A stretch of DNA of 64,000 nt, taken from positions 62,001 to 126,000 of the forward strand of contig NZ_JAYGJO010000012.1 in NCBI RefSeq assembly GCF_035013185.1, given 5' to 3'. Within the stretch, counting starts at the first letter, position 1. Each line of letters opens with the position of its first letter. A model generated the notes under the pieces. The model had not been told where the DNA came from. It worked only from the letters and a program-made list of their open reading frames with translations, and ran no database searches. Source of the stretch: Acerihabitans sp035013185 (lineage in GTDB: Bacteria; Pseudomonadota; Gammaproteobacteria; Enterobacterales; Enterobacteriaceae). Both the position numbers and the translations under genes were made by a program. Positions 54,756 through 63,782 of the stretch are shown in pieces.

Positions 54756-55391
54756 ATGAAACCCAATGAAGTCAAAGTAAAAGACACAGTTAAAAACGAT
54801 AAAAAGCTGCAAAGCGACGTGGCAAATACCTTGCAGGATACCGCCCTGGAGCTGTTTGCCGGGCAAAATTACTCATCGGTGAGAATCAAGGATATCGCCG
54901 AAGCCACCGGACTTAATTCAGCTCTGATTTATTATTACTTTGGTTCCAAAGAAAATTTATTTCTTAAGGTCATCGAATCCACGGTGGAAAAAGCCTTCGA
55001 GCAATTCGATTCCATTAAAATGAACTCATCCCATCCAAAGGATGTGCTGTTTTTGTGGATCCAAATTCATATTTTACAATTTTACCTCTTGCAAAAACTC
55101 GCCAAGATCAGTCTGGACTACGCCAGCACCAATGGCCGCACCCCAGCCATCGATAAAGCCATCAAAAAGTTTTATGAAAAAGAGTCGGTAGTTCTGAAAA
55201 ACACCATCACCGACGGCATTACCGCCGGTGTATTTCGCGAGGTCAATCCGGTTGATATGGCGATGTTTATCTCTACCTTCCTCGATGGGGTATTATTCCG
55301 CACCGTGATGTTCCCCAAATTCAGGTACAAACACGCGATAAACTGCATGCGCGAATTTGTCTTCGAGCATCTGGACATCAAGCACCCTTAA
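54756..55391 (+). CDS. TetR-family transcriptional regulator
   Basis: A 211-residue repressor. The N-terminal helix-turn-helix spans about residues 25-70 (TALELFAGQNYSSVRIKDIA to YYYFGSKENLFLKV). The rest is an all-helical ligand and dimer domain. It is placed between the catabolic operon and the MetX-like gene, and three matching AT-rich palindromes lie before the neighbouring units, so it is the likely local regulator. The ATG at 54756 is preferred over the GTG at 54741. A GCACCC-TTAA-GGGTGC hairpin overlaps its stop. Confidence 0.88.
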   Translation: MKPNEVKVKDTVKNDKKLQSDVANTLQDTALELFAGQNYSSVRIKDIAEATGLNSALIYYYFGSKENLFLKVIESTVEKAFEQFDSIKMNSSHPKDVLFLWIQIHILQFYLLQKLAKISLDYASTNGRTPAIDKAIKKFYEKESVVLKNTITDGITAGVFREVNPVDMAMFISTFLDGVLFRTVMFPKFRYKHAINCMREFVFEHLDIKHP

Positions 55392-55488
55392 GGGTGCAGC
55401 ACCGTCGACGACAAGCGGCGGCGCGGAGTCACATCGGCGATGTTAAAGAACGAAACAGCACGACCTGATAGCCAATGGCGGGTTACGC

Positions 55489-55914
55489 CTAATGAGCAAA
55501 TAACTGTCCAATATCTTTAAACGCTTTAAATTCCAATGCGTTTTGGCACGGGTCGAGCAAAAACATAGTGGCCTGCTCACCAACTTGTCCCTTGAAGCGA
55601 ATATAAGGTTCAATCACAAACGTCGTGCCGTGTGCGGTCAAACGCGCGGCCAGCGCTTGCCAGTCATCCCAATCGAGCACCACACCAAAATGCGGTACCG
55701 GAACATCATGTCCATCCACCGGATTAGAATGGGTGTGTTGCTGGCTGGCCGTTCTCGGGTGTTCGTGAATGACCAGTTGATGGCCAAAAAAATTAAAATC
55801 GACCCATTGCTCACTACTTCGACCTTCTTCACAACCAAATATCTCACCATAAAAATGGCGGGCGGCAGGGATATCGTAAACAGGCAGTGCCAAATGAAAC
55901 GGTGCGACGGACAT
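55489..55914 (-). CDS. VOC-superfamily (glyoxalase/dioxygenase-like) protein
   Basis: A 141-residue protein of two beta-alpha-beta-beta-beta modules. Possible metal ligands are His in FHLALPVYD, His in VPHFGVVL and Glu in NALEFKAF. GAGGAG lies seven bases before the ATG at 55914. It is the last gene of the minus-strand operon, 20 bases after the reductase. It may be a ring-cleaving enzyme, a lyase or an isomerase. Confidence 0.82.
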   Translation of the reverse strand: MSVAPFHLALPVYDIPAARHFYGEIFGCEEGRSSEQWVDFNFFGHQLVIHEHPRTASQQHTHSNPVDGHDVPVPHFGVVLDWDDWQALAARLTAHGTTFVIEPYIRFKGQVGEQATMFLLDPCQNALEFKAFKDIGQLFAH

Positions 55915-55934
55915 GGTGCTACTCCTCATAAACG

Positions 55935-56900
55935 TTAAAGATCGATCACTAAACGTGGCGTTTTCGCCCGTGAGCAACAGAGCAGGATTTGGTTATTAGC
56001 CTGCTTTTGCTCCACACTCAAATAGTCATCCCGATGATCAGGGATGCCATCCTTCACCTCGGCCAGGCAGGTACCACAAATACCTAAACCACAGGAGATT
56101 TCCACCTCAATCCCTGCCTGGTGTAATGCCCCGGCAATGGTCAGGTCGGCGGTAACCGGAATAATTTCCCCAGTGCTGAAAATCTCGATATCAAATGTCG
56201 GCTCTCCCCGTACCGGCGCGGGGGTAAAAGATTCATAATGACCATCAGCCTGGGGAAATCCCTGGGCATCACAATATTCACGAACGCTTTGCATAAAGGG
56301 TAAAGAACCACAGTAGTACAGCCCAAACCGGCCATACCGTTGTTGCCAATCCGTCACCAGCGGTGGCAACTGGGTTGCAATGTCCTGGTCGCGTGAATGA
56401 ACCACCAGATAATCCTGCACCGCGGCATACTCAGGCTGGTCAACAAATGCGGCTAGGGTGTCGTGCCGACCAAAATAGTGCAGTTGAAACTGCCGCCGTT
56501 GCGTCCTGAGCGTTTGCGCCATTGACAGTAACGGCGTGATACCGATACCGCCGGCCAGCAACAGCGACGGACTGGGTCGATCCGCCAACGGAAAGTCATT
56601 GCGCGGCGCGCTAATCTGAACGCTTGTGCCCACGGTCAAACTGTCGCGCAGGTAGACCCCCGCACCTTGGGCATCCGGAGCCACCAAAATTGCCAGCCGG
56701 TAACGCTCAGGCTGACCAGCGTCACCACACAAAGAATACTGGCGGATTAAGCCATCGGGCAAACGCAGCGATAGATGCGCTCCGGCAGTGAATAACGGTA
56801 GCGGAGCACCATCGCGCTGGGCAAGGGTAAAAATAATCACCCCATGGCGGAAAATTTTCTCTACTACCCTGACCGAAAAAAAACGCTGTGCCGTGTCCAT
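55935..56900 (-). CDS. Rieske oxygenase reductase (FMN/ferredoxin, PDR type)
   Basis: A 321-residue protein ordered flavin domain, NAD domain, then C-terminal [2Fe-2S] ferredoxin, as in phthalate dioxygenase reductase, VanB, GbcB and CntB. Motifs are RQYSLCG for flavin, LLAGGIGITPLLSMA for NAD and CGLGICGTCLAEV with a late CC for the cluster. It should pass electrons from NADH to the Rieske oxygenase of the same operon. It begins nine bases after the glutamine synthetase-like gene. Confidence 0.93.
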   Translation of the reverse strand: MDTAQRFFSVRVVEKIFRHGVIIFTLAQRDGAPLPLFTAGAHLSLRLPDGLIRQYSLCGDAGQPERYRLAILVAPDAQGAGVYLRDSLTVGTSVQISAPRNDFPLADRPSPSLLLAGGIGITPLLSMAQTLRTQRRQFQLHYFGRHDTLAAFVDQPEYAAVQDYLVVHSRDQDIATQLPPLVTDWQQRYGRFGLYYCGSLPFMQSVREYCDAQGFPQADGHYESFTPAPVRGEPTFDIEIFSTGEIIPVTADLTIAGALHQAGIEVEISCGLGICGTCLAEVKDGIPDHRDDYLSVEQKQANNQILLCCSRAKTPRLVIDL

Positions 56901-56909
56901 AAACCCGCC

Positions 56910-58268
56910 TCAGAATAAGGTACTGTACTGATCGATTTCCCATTGGCTTACGTGGAGATGATAGTTATTCCACTCCTGGGTTTTATATTTGATAAATTCG
57001 TCCCTTAACGCGGTACCCAGCGTTGCCTCAATAAAGGGATCGGCAGCAAAGGCCTCCACCGCTTCATGCAGGTTTTGCGGCAGGAAGTCGATGCCCCGCG
57101 CCCGGCGTTCTTGTTCGCCGATAGCATAAAGGTTGTCCTCATTGGGCTCACGTGGGTCGATTTTTTCGCGGATACCTTCCAGACCTGCCGCCAGCGCCAG
57201 GGTGGCGGCCAGATAAGGGTTAACCGCGCCATCCGCGTTGCGCGATTCGCAACGGCCACCACCAGCAGGTACCCGTACTGAGTTGGTACGGTTGTTGGAA
57301 CCGTAGGAATTAAACACCGGGGCCCAGGAGAAATAGTTCATTGCGCCCTGACGCACCAGCCTTTTGTAACTGTTGACCGTCGGCGCAAAAGCGGCACATA
57401 ACGCACGGCCATGCTTTAACAGACCACCGATAAAATAGTAGCCGGTATCAGATAGGCCCAGTCCGCGCGGGTCGTTTTGGCTGGTAAAAATATTATCGCC
57501 GTTATGGATATCGTATAACGACATATTAAAATGCGCCCCGGTGCCGGTTTTATTGGCAAAGGGTTTGGGCATCATGGTGGCCACCAGGCCCATCTCCTTC
57601 GCATAGTGCTTGGCCATAAAGCGGAAAAAAATAAACCTATCGCAACTGGTTAATGCATCGGCATAATTAAAATCAAATTCATATTGGGAATTACCGTCTT
57701 CATGATCCAGAGAATACAGATCCCAGCCCAGGTGATTAATGGTGCTTGAGACTTTATCCAGCCACGCAAACTGATCGACGAATCCACGCAGGTCGTAACA
57801 GGGTTTAATCAGCTTATTGTCCTTTTCCGGAACCGATAAGCCGCCATCCTCGCCTCGTTTCAATAAATAGATTTCACACTCGATTCCCAAATTAAAACCA
57901 AACCCCATATCCTTGGCCTGTGACAGGACATTTTTCAAGGCAACTCGGGTATTAAGTGCATAGGGTTCGCCCTTAAATGCATTATCGGCCGGCATCCAGG
58001 CGATTTTGGGTTCCCAGGGCAGTTGGATAATATGGTCAAGATCCGGAATCGAGGTCAGCTCATCTTCATTTGGCAATTGGCCTAGCCCATCCAGGGCATA
58101 ACCGGTATAGCGTTCGGAACCGGCGGCCATTTGATTAAAATGGCCGATCGGTACCACCTTGCCCTTGGGAACGCCATGGATATCCACGTACGCGCCCATG
58201 CAATACTCCACCCCTTTTTGCTTTAATTGTTCGGCAATTTCCGCTATTTGTTGCTGGCTTTTTTTCAT
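56910..58268 (-). CDS. Glutamine synthetase-like ligase (type III / gamma-glutamylamide synthetase)
   Basis: A 452-residue member of the glutamine synthetase superfamily. Catalytic segments are GIECEIYLL, NSQYEFDFNY, NKTGTGAHFNMSL, NNRTNSVRVP and RCESRNADGAVNPYLA. Homologues labelled type III glutamate-ammonia ligase include gamma-glutamylmethylamide and gamma-glutamylanilide synthetases, which tag an amine before its oxidation. The context with a Rieske oxygenase makes that role more likely than ammonia assimilation. Confidence 0.87.
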   Translation of the reverse strand: MKKSQQQIAEIAEQLKQKGVEYCMGAYVDIHGVPKGKVVPIGHFNQMAAGSERYTGYALDGLGQLPNEDELTSIPDLDHIIQLPWEPKIAWMPADNAFKGEPYALNTRVALKNVLSQAKDMGFGFNLGIECEIYLLKRGEDGGLSVPEKDNKLIKPCYDLRGFVDQFAWLDKVSSTINHLGWDLYSLDHEDGNSQYEFDFNYADALTSCDRFIFFRFMAKHYAKEMGLVATMMPKPFANKTGTGAHFNMSLYDIHNGDNIFTSQNDPRGLGLSDTGYYFIGGLLKHGRALCAAFAPTVNSYKRLVRQGAMNYFSWAPVFNSYGSNNRTNSVRVPAGGGRCESRNADGAVNPYLAATLALAAGLEGIREKIDPREPNEDNLYAIGEQERRARGIDFLPQNLHEAVEAFAADPFIEATLGTALRDEFIKYKTQEWNNYHLHVSQWEIDQYSTLF

Positions 58269-58422
58269 ATTTTACTCTGCTCTATAAATGAATATTACCT
58301 ACGCCGGTTATCATCCGGTTTGCCGGGCAAAGACGGGTCGCGCTCCTGCGCCCCTCTCGGCAGGCTTCTGATGTTGTTGCCTGCCGCCTGCCCGCACGAC
58401 CAAAACGACTCGGTGTAGAACA

Positions 58423-59409
58423 TTAAGTATGTTCGACGACGGCGTGAGGAATGTAGGGCGCTTCGAGCGCCACAATTTCTTCCGACGTCAGAGTAAGCTC
58501 GGTGGCGCTAACGGCATCCTCAAGTTGTTGGAACGAGGTGGCGCCAACAATCGGCGCTGCCACCGCAGGCTTGCCCAACAACCATGCCAATGCAATCTGC
58601 GCCTGACCAACGCCGCGTGCGGTGGCGACGTCGGTCACTGCCTGGATAACCTCCCGATCCGCCTGCTCAGTGGCACTATAGAGAAAACGTGAGTAAGCGT
58701 CGGTGGCGCCACGCGCGGTGGCCGACACCTGTTGCCAGGGTCGGGTCAGGCGACCGCGCGCCAACGGGCTCCATGGCGTCACCCCAATGCCCTCATCCTG
58801 GCATAGCCCCATCATTTCCCGTTCCTCCTCCCGGTAGAGCAGGTTAAGGTGGTTTTGCATGGCGATAAACGGCGTCCAGCCATGTTCTCGCGCCACATGC
58901 AGTGCTTTGCAAAACTGCCAGGCGTACATGGAGGACGCGCCTAAATAACGCACCTTGCCCATTTTTACCAGGTCATGCAGCGCTTCCAGCGTCTCCTCCA
59001 ATGGAGTGTGGTAATCCCAGCGATGGATCTGATACAGGTCGATATAATCGGTATTCAGCCGTTTTAAGCTCGCATCGATTTCCGTCATGATGGCTTTACG
59101 CGACAGACCTTGGCTATTAGCACCTTGGCGCATCGGATTAAACACCTTGCTGGTGATCACCACGTCTTCGCGACGGGCAAAATCCCGCAGCGCGCGGCCT
59201 ACTATCTCCTCACTATGTCCTTTGGAATAGGCGTTGGCGGTATCAAAAAAATTGATCCCCAGTTCCAGCGCCTTTTGAATAAAGGGACGGCTTTGCTGTT
59301 CATCCAGCGTCCAAGCGTGACCGCTTCGTTGTGGCGCGCCATAGGTCATGCAGCCGAGACAGAGCGCGGAAACCTCTAGCCCGGATCGCCCGAGTTTTAC
59401 CATTTTCAT
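58423..59409 (-). CDS. Aldo/keto reductase
   Basis: A 328-residue NADPH-dependent reductase. The catalytic tetrad is visible in FFDTANAYS (Asp, Tyr), VITSKVF (Lys) and YQIHRWD (His); PIVGATS binds the cofactor. It resembles YajO/YghZ-type enzymes. AAGGA lies six bases before the ATG. In this operon it may reduce an aldehyde released by the oxygenases. Confidence 0.9.
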   Translation of the reverse strand: MKMVKLGRSGLEVSALCLGCMTYGAPQRSGHAWTLDEQQSRPFIQKALELGINFFDTANAYSKGHSEEIVGRALRDFARREDVVITSKVFNPMRQGANSQGLSRKAIMTEIDASLKRLNTDYIDLYQIHRWDYHTPLEETLEALHDLVKMGKVRYLGASSMYAWQFCKALHVAREHGWTPFIAMQNHLNLLYREEEREMMGLCQDEGIGVTPWSPLARGRLTRPWQQVSATARGATDAYSRFLYSATEQADREVIQAVTDVATARGVGQAQIALAWLLGKPAVAAPIVGATSFQQLEDAVSATELTLTSEEIVALEAPYIPHAVVEHT

Positions 59410-59452
59410 GCTAATTCCTTGGTTTATCTAAGGTAGGGCATTACCGCCCGCC

Positions 59453-60616
59453 TCAAATGCGGGTGCGAATATAATTGGCCAAATGCCAGACGGTGGTTTC
59501 CAGATGGCTCAGCCGGCCCGGCCGCGCCAGCGTGGAGAGACTTCCCCGCTGCTGCGCCGCGTTAATCGCCAGATCCTCATCGATAATCGACAGACTGTCC
59601 GCTTTCATCTTGGCAGCGGTAGCGGCGAACCCCTCCTGGGCGCTGGTTGCCTTGGATACCAGCACCAGACGGTGCCAAATCGTCATATGCTTATTGATCG
59701 GTAGTAAGGTACTAATACTCAGTCGGTCAGGATTAAGACCAATCAGGCAACTGGGATAGATCAGCATCAGATCGATCTGCCGCATATCCGTTTCATCGAA
59801 ACCGGGCAGCGGGAGCAATCCTTCAGTCAGCACTTCGGACAGATCGCCGTTTTTACGCAGTGGTTGATGGCAGAAGGTCCAGCCGGGACCCGCCTCGCCA
59901 ATAAAACTCAAGCGTCCCGGAAAGCTATCTTCCAGAGTAGTACGATGGACCGCCGAGTGGTGATAACACTCCATAAAGGTCTCCACCGCCATTTTCCAGT
60001 TAAATGGGCAGTCATAATCGAGCGTATAGGCCATATCCAATTCTGCGACGCTGTACTTTTCAAACAACGCATTAAGCGGTTTTAACCGCTGCGCCAGCGG
60101 CTCAAGGCCTTTGGCAAAGGTGATGAAAATCAGTCCATGGAAAATTTCGCTATTGATTTGTCTCAACCGACACTGCTTACGGTCAAAATCCGCCGCCTGG
60201 TTCATATAGGGCGCACCGACCAGATGCCCCGCCAGGTCATAGGTCCAGTTATGAAACGGGCAAACAAAGGCTTTGGCATTACCGCTACCCGAAACAATGG
60301 GTGCCCAACGATGCAGGCAAACTGCCGACATCACATTAACGCCATCGTTATCGCGGGTGATCACCAAGGGTTCATTCGCAATATCCAGGGTAAAATAATC
60401 GCCCACGTTGGGAATTTGGGATATATGACCAACAACTATCCAGTCCCCATGGAATATTTTTTCCATTTCATGGGAGAAAAACGCATCGCTATTATAGGCC
60501 GCCGGCGGCAACGTCATGGACCGACTGGCATCATCTGAACGTTGCTGTTTAATGTCATCCACAATCGTCACGCTGTCATCGACTGTACAGTCAATCCGCC
60601 GTGAATAGTCAGGCAT
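59453..60616 (-). CDS. Rieske non-heme iron oxygenase, betaine/carnitine type
   Basis: A 387-residue alpha subunit without a beta partner. The Rieske cluster ligands are CLH (in VCLHRWAP) and CPFHNWTYD. The mononuclear iron site reads ETFMECYHHSAVH with a later Asp in IDEDLAIN. The residue before CYH is Glu, as in CntA and GbcA, where other Rieske oxygenases have Asp. Such enzymes split C-N bonds of betaines or carnitine. GAGGAG before the ATG at 60616 decides the start over a longer in-frame stretch. Confidence 0.9.
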   Translation of the reverse strand: MPDYSRRIDCTVDDSVTIVDDIKQQRSDDASRSMTLPPAAYNSDAFFSHEMEKIFHGDWIVVGHISQIPNVGDYFTLDIANEPLVITRDNDGVNVMSAVCLHRWAPIVSGSGNAKAFVCPFHNWTYDLAGHLVGAPYMNQAADFDRKQCRLRQINSEIFHGLIFITFAKGLEPLAQRLKPLNALFEKYSVAELDMAYTLDYDCPFNWKMAVETFMECYHHSAVHRTTLEDSFPGRLSFIGEAGPGWTFCHQPLRKNGDLSEVLTEGLLPLPGFDETDMRQIDLMLIYPSCLIGLNPDRLSISTLLPINKHMTIWHRLVLVSKATSAQEGFAATAAKMKADSLSIIDEDLAINAAQQRGSLSTLARPGRLSHLETTVWHLANYIRTRI

Positions 60617-60790
60617 GATGTTCTCCTCATTTAACAGATAGGTACCCGCCATTTTTACATCACCCGTGCATTGGCGTGATTCGCGCACCCTAATCACTTA
60701 TTTTCATAAGCTCAGGATTTCTCTTAATCACCACTTCCGGGCAGCCAAAAACCATTTTTTATAATGATTTTTATGATAGCCAAATACAGA

Positions 60791-61849
60791 TTAATGAATA
60801 TCTACAGTGACTTTTCCGATAGCTTTTTCCAATAGCGGAATCACCTCTCGGCCGAATTTTTCCAATGATTGCCTGGCAGCTTTAATCGGCATATCTCCAA
60901 ATTGGAAAAAACAATTGTAATGAGAGGGATTAATTTCAGCGACCTCGTTAATTATCCGCTCAGCAACATATTGCGCGTCACCAATAATTAAATTATCCCG
61001 TATTACCGAAGCGTCCGGCTCATCGGGAAATTTTGGCGCCTGAATAAACGCCCCGGCAGTGTTCACCGTTTTGCCATGGAGCGCGCTAATCATCCTGGCG
61101 ACAAACAGCGCGCGTTCCGCCGCATCCAGTGCCGCTTTTTTGCTATCGGTCACATGGATATATTGCTGTACCGCCAAAGGCGTTGCCGCATCCATACCCG
61201 CCTCTCGCCATTGCCGCCTGGCATCTTGCGCCATCTCGATTAAACGCGGCGTACCCCGCCAGCCTGCGGTAATAAAGGGTGTTGCCTGCCAGCGGGCGAA
61301 GCGCTGCAACAAAGCGGGATTGGTGGTGGTAACGTAGAGCGGCGGCAGCGGAAGTTGCAGCGGCGTGAGGAGAAAATCGGTATCCACCCGCTCGTTATGC
61401 CAGGACAATGAGGACGCTTTGCCTTGGGTGAGTGCCGCTTCAATGAATTGCCAATGTTCCACCAATACTTTATTACGCTGTTCAACATCAAGCTGATAAC
61501 GGTCAAACTCATAGGCTTGGTAACCACTGCCGATCCCCAGCACCAACCGTCCCTCGGTTAGCCGGTCTACCAAGGCGATTTCTTGTGCCAAGCGCATGGG
61601 CTGGTATAGCGGCAGGACAATAACCGCCGTACCCAACTTGATGCGCCGGCTGTATCCCGCCATATGTGCCGCCATTAATAATGGTGAAACGCTGATAGAG
61701 TAGTTAGTAAAATGATGCTCGGCAAACCAGGCGGTTTCAAACCCCAGTTCTTCTGCCAGACTCACCATTTCACGAGTATCGTTAATCACCCCTTGTATGC
61801 CGCGGGGATTATCCTGAAAAGACATTAAATTAAACAGCCCTAATTTCAT
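60791..61849 (-). CDS. Luciferase-like flavin monooxygenase
   Basis: A 352-residue bacterial luciferase-fold enzyme, with AWFAEHHFTNYSISVSPLL and LGTAVIVLPLYQPMRLAQEI near the N-terminus. It would use reduced FMN and O2 on an organic substrate; no flavin reductase gene is adjacent, so FMNH2 must come from elsewhere. The second of two ATG codons (61849) is better spaced from AGGGG. It lies between the importer permease and the Rieske oxygenase. Confidence 0.88.
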   Translation of the reverse strand: MKLGLFNLMSFQDNPRGIQGVINDTREMVSLAEELGFETAWFAEHHFTNYSISVSPLLMAAHMAGYSRRIKLGTAVIVLPLYQPMRLAQEIALVDRLTEGRLVLGIGSGYQAYEFDRYQLDVEQRNKVLVEHWQFIEAALTQGKASSLSWHNERVDTDFLLTPLQLPLPPLYVTTTNPALLQRFARWQATPFITAGWRGTPRLIEMAQDARRQWREAGMDAATPLAVQQYIHVTDSKKAALDAAERALFVARMISALHGKTVNTAGAFIQAPKFPDEPDASVIRDNLIIGDAQYVAERIINEVAEINPSHYNCFFQFGDMPIKAARQSLEKFGREVIPLLEKAIGKVTVDIH

Positions 61850-61889
61850 AGCCATCCCCTAGTGGATAGAGACATATTTAACGCTACCG

Positions 61890-62813
61890 TTACGCTGTCG
61901 TATTTTTTCCTTTACGAAAATAGTTCTCTATTCGCGCCTGCAACCAACTCAATATCGTAGTGGCAACCAGGTACCAAATACACGCAACTATCAACAAAGG
62001 TATATTTTCAAAGGTCCGCGAATAAATGGATTGCACGGAATACAGCAAATCAGACAATGAAATAACACTCACCAAGGAGGTAGTTTTCAACATTCCGATA
62101 ACCTGATTACCGGTGGGTGGAATAATAAAGGGAATAGCCTGCGGCAAAATAATCCGTCGTAACCACTGACCTTTATTCATTCCCAGAGCACGGGCCGCTT
62201 CTTGCTGCCCATGGTCCACCGACGCCATGCCGGCGCGAATAATTTCCGCCATATAAGCAGCTTCATTCAGACCCAACCCCAAAATAGCCGCAGTATAGGG
62301 CGTAATCAAATCATTGGTACTGCCCTGGTACAGCGTAAACACATGGGGTATTCCGATAAAAACCTCTGGATATAATGCCGCCAGGTTATACCAGAAAATC
62401 AATTGCACCAGTACCGGAGTGCCGCGAAAAAACCAGATGTAACCCGAGCTAAAGCCTGATAACAACGGATTGGTGGATAAGCGTAACGTCGCAATCGCCA
62501 CACTCAGCACTATCGCCAATAACATAATCACCAGCGTCAGCCATAGGGTTACCCAAAGTCCGGCCAAAATAGTAGGTGAAAATAAATAATGCCCCACGGT
62601 CGGCCAGGCAAAATTTTCATTCATGACCATCGAATGAAGCAGCATAATCAATAATAATGCGCATACCACCACCGAAATCCAGCGCCCAGGATAACGCGTG
62701 GGTACCACAGTCATCGCATCATGGGGGAAAGCATTATCATGGCCGTCGCTGCAGGATCGCCGGTTCTGACGTAAAGCCGGGTATTGCCGATTGTCTGTCA
62801 TCTTATCTCTCAT
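61890..62813 (-). CDS. Polar amino-acid-type ABC permease
   Basis: A 307-residue permease of the HisM/GlnP (PAAT) family. A 45-residue polar N-terminus precedes five helices; the EAA motif is QQEAARALGMNKGQWLRRIILPQA. It opens the long catabolic operon and would import its substrate with the ATPase coded upstream. A start at 62801 is also possible. No periplasmic binding protein gene is in the window. Confidence 0.88.
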   Translation of the reverse strand: MRDKMTDNRQYPALRQNRRSCSDGHDNAFPHDAMTVVPTRYPGRWISVVVCALLLIMLLHSMVMNENFAWPTVGHYLFSPTILAGLWVTLWLTLVIMLLAIVLSVAIATLRLSTNPLLSGFSSGYIWFFRGTPVLVQLIFWYNLAALYPEVFIGIPHVFTLYQGSTNDLITPYTAAILGLGLNEAAYMAEIIRAGMASVDHGQQEAARALGMNKGQWLRRIILPQAIPFIIPPTGNQVIGMLKTTSLVSVISLSDLLYSVQSIYSRTFENIPLLIVACIWYLVATTILSWLQARIENYFRKGKNTTA

Positions 62814-62858
62814 TCACGCTCTCAGACTGGGAGTTAGGAGGATACGATACTAGCCTCA

Positions 62859-62890
62859 ATATTATTAATTAATCAGTTAATTAATAATAT
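62859..62890. promoter_or_regulatory. AT-rich operator-like site 3, perfect 14-base arms
   Basis: ATATTATTAATTAA and TTAATTAATAATAT flank TCAG. It overlaps the -10 of the predicted permease promoter. It is the most symmetrical of the three sites. Confidence 0.68.
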
Positions 62891-62914
62891 GCGCTCGCTT
62901 TTCTGTACTGTCAA
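62886..62914 (-). promoter_or_regulatory. Sigma-70 promoter of the catabolic operon
   Basis: On the minus strand TTGACA (62909-62914) is followed after 17 bases by CATATT (62886-62891). Operator-like site 3 begins at the -10, which fits repression by TetR. Confidence 0.6.
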
Positions 62915-62988
62915 TAAAAAAACAAACCAATATTTAATTTTTTAATTAAAACTTTAAATAACAAAAACAATAAGTTAGTTAAATCTTT

Positions 62989-63768
62989 TTATTGGGAGAG
63001 ATGTTTGGCTAAAAAAGCACGGGTGCGAGGATGCTGTGGCTGATAAAACATCTCCGCCGGTGAGCTTTTTTCGATAATCGCCCCATTATCCATGAACGCG
63101 ACGCTGTCGCCCACTTCGCGGGCAAACCCCATTTCGTGGGTCACCACCACCATGGTCATGCCTTCATCGGCTAAGTCGCGCATAACATCAAGCACTTCGC
63201 CTACCAACTCCGGATCCAGCGCACTGGTGGGCTCGTCAAACAACATCAAGGTGGGTTTCATCGCCAGTGCGCGGGCAATGGCGACCCGCTGCTGCTGTCC
63301 ACCGGACAGTTGTGAGGGATAGGCGTTCAGGCGGTGAGACAACCCCACCCGATCCAGTAGCATCTTACCTTGCTCCAACGCCTGGTTGCGCGACACTTTG
63401 CGTACCCGTATCGGTGCTTCAATGACATTTTCCAGCGCGGTCATATGGCCAAACAAATTAAACCGTTGAAATACCATACCGATACCGGCGCGTTTATGAG
63501 CAATCTCCGACTCTTTAAGTTCAAACAGCTTGTCTCCCACCTGCCGGTAGCCCATCAACTCCCCATCAACATAAAGCGCGCCACTATCAATTTTTTCCAG
63601 ATGATTAATACAGCGCAGGAAGGTCGACTTGCCAGACCCGGAAGGACCAATCAGACAGACGACCTCCCCTTGCTGAACGTCGATATCCACCCCTTTGAGA
63701 ATTTCCTGGCCGTGGAAGCGCTTCACAACCTGATAAGCAGCTACCGCCGGTGTCTTGTGTGTTGCCAT
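62989..63768 (-). CDS. Polar amino-acid-type ABC ATPase
   Basis: A 259-residue GlnQ/HisP-type ATPase: Walker A GPSGSGKSTFLRCINHLE, signature LSGGQQQRVAIARAL, Walker B LMLFDEPTSALDPE. The ATG at 63768 has AGGA eight bases upstream; longer in-frame starts overlap the SDR gene. It pairs with the permease at 61890, from which it is separated by the promoter and operator. Confidence 0.92.
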   Translation of the reverse strand: MATHKTPAVAAYQVVKRFHGQEILKGVDIDVQQGEVVCLIGPSGSGKSTFLRCINHLEKIDSGALYVDGELMGYRQVGDKLFELKESEIAHKRAGIGMVFQRFNLFGHMTALENVIEAPIRVRKVSRNQALEQGKMLLDRVGLSHRLNAYPSQLSGGQQQRVAIARALAMKPTLMLFDEPTSALDPELVGEVLDVMRDLADEGMTMVVVTHEMGFAREVGDSVAFMDNGAIIEKSSPAEMFYQPQHPRTRAFLAKHLSQ

Positions 63769-63782
63769 CGTTGTTCCTCGCT

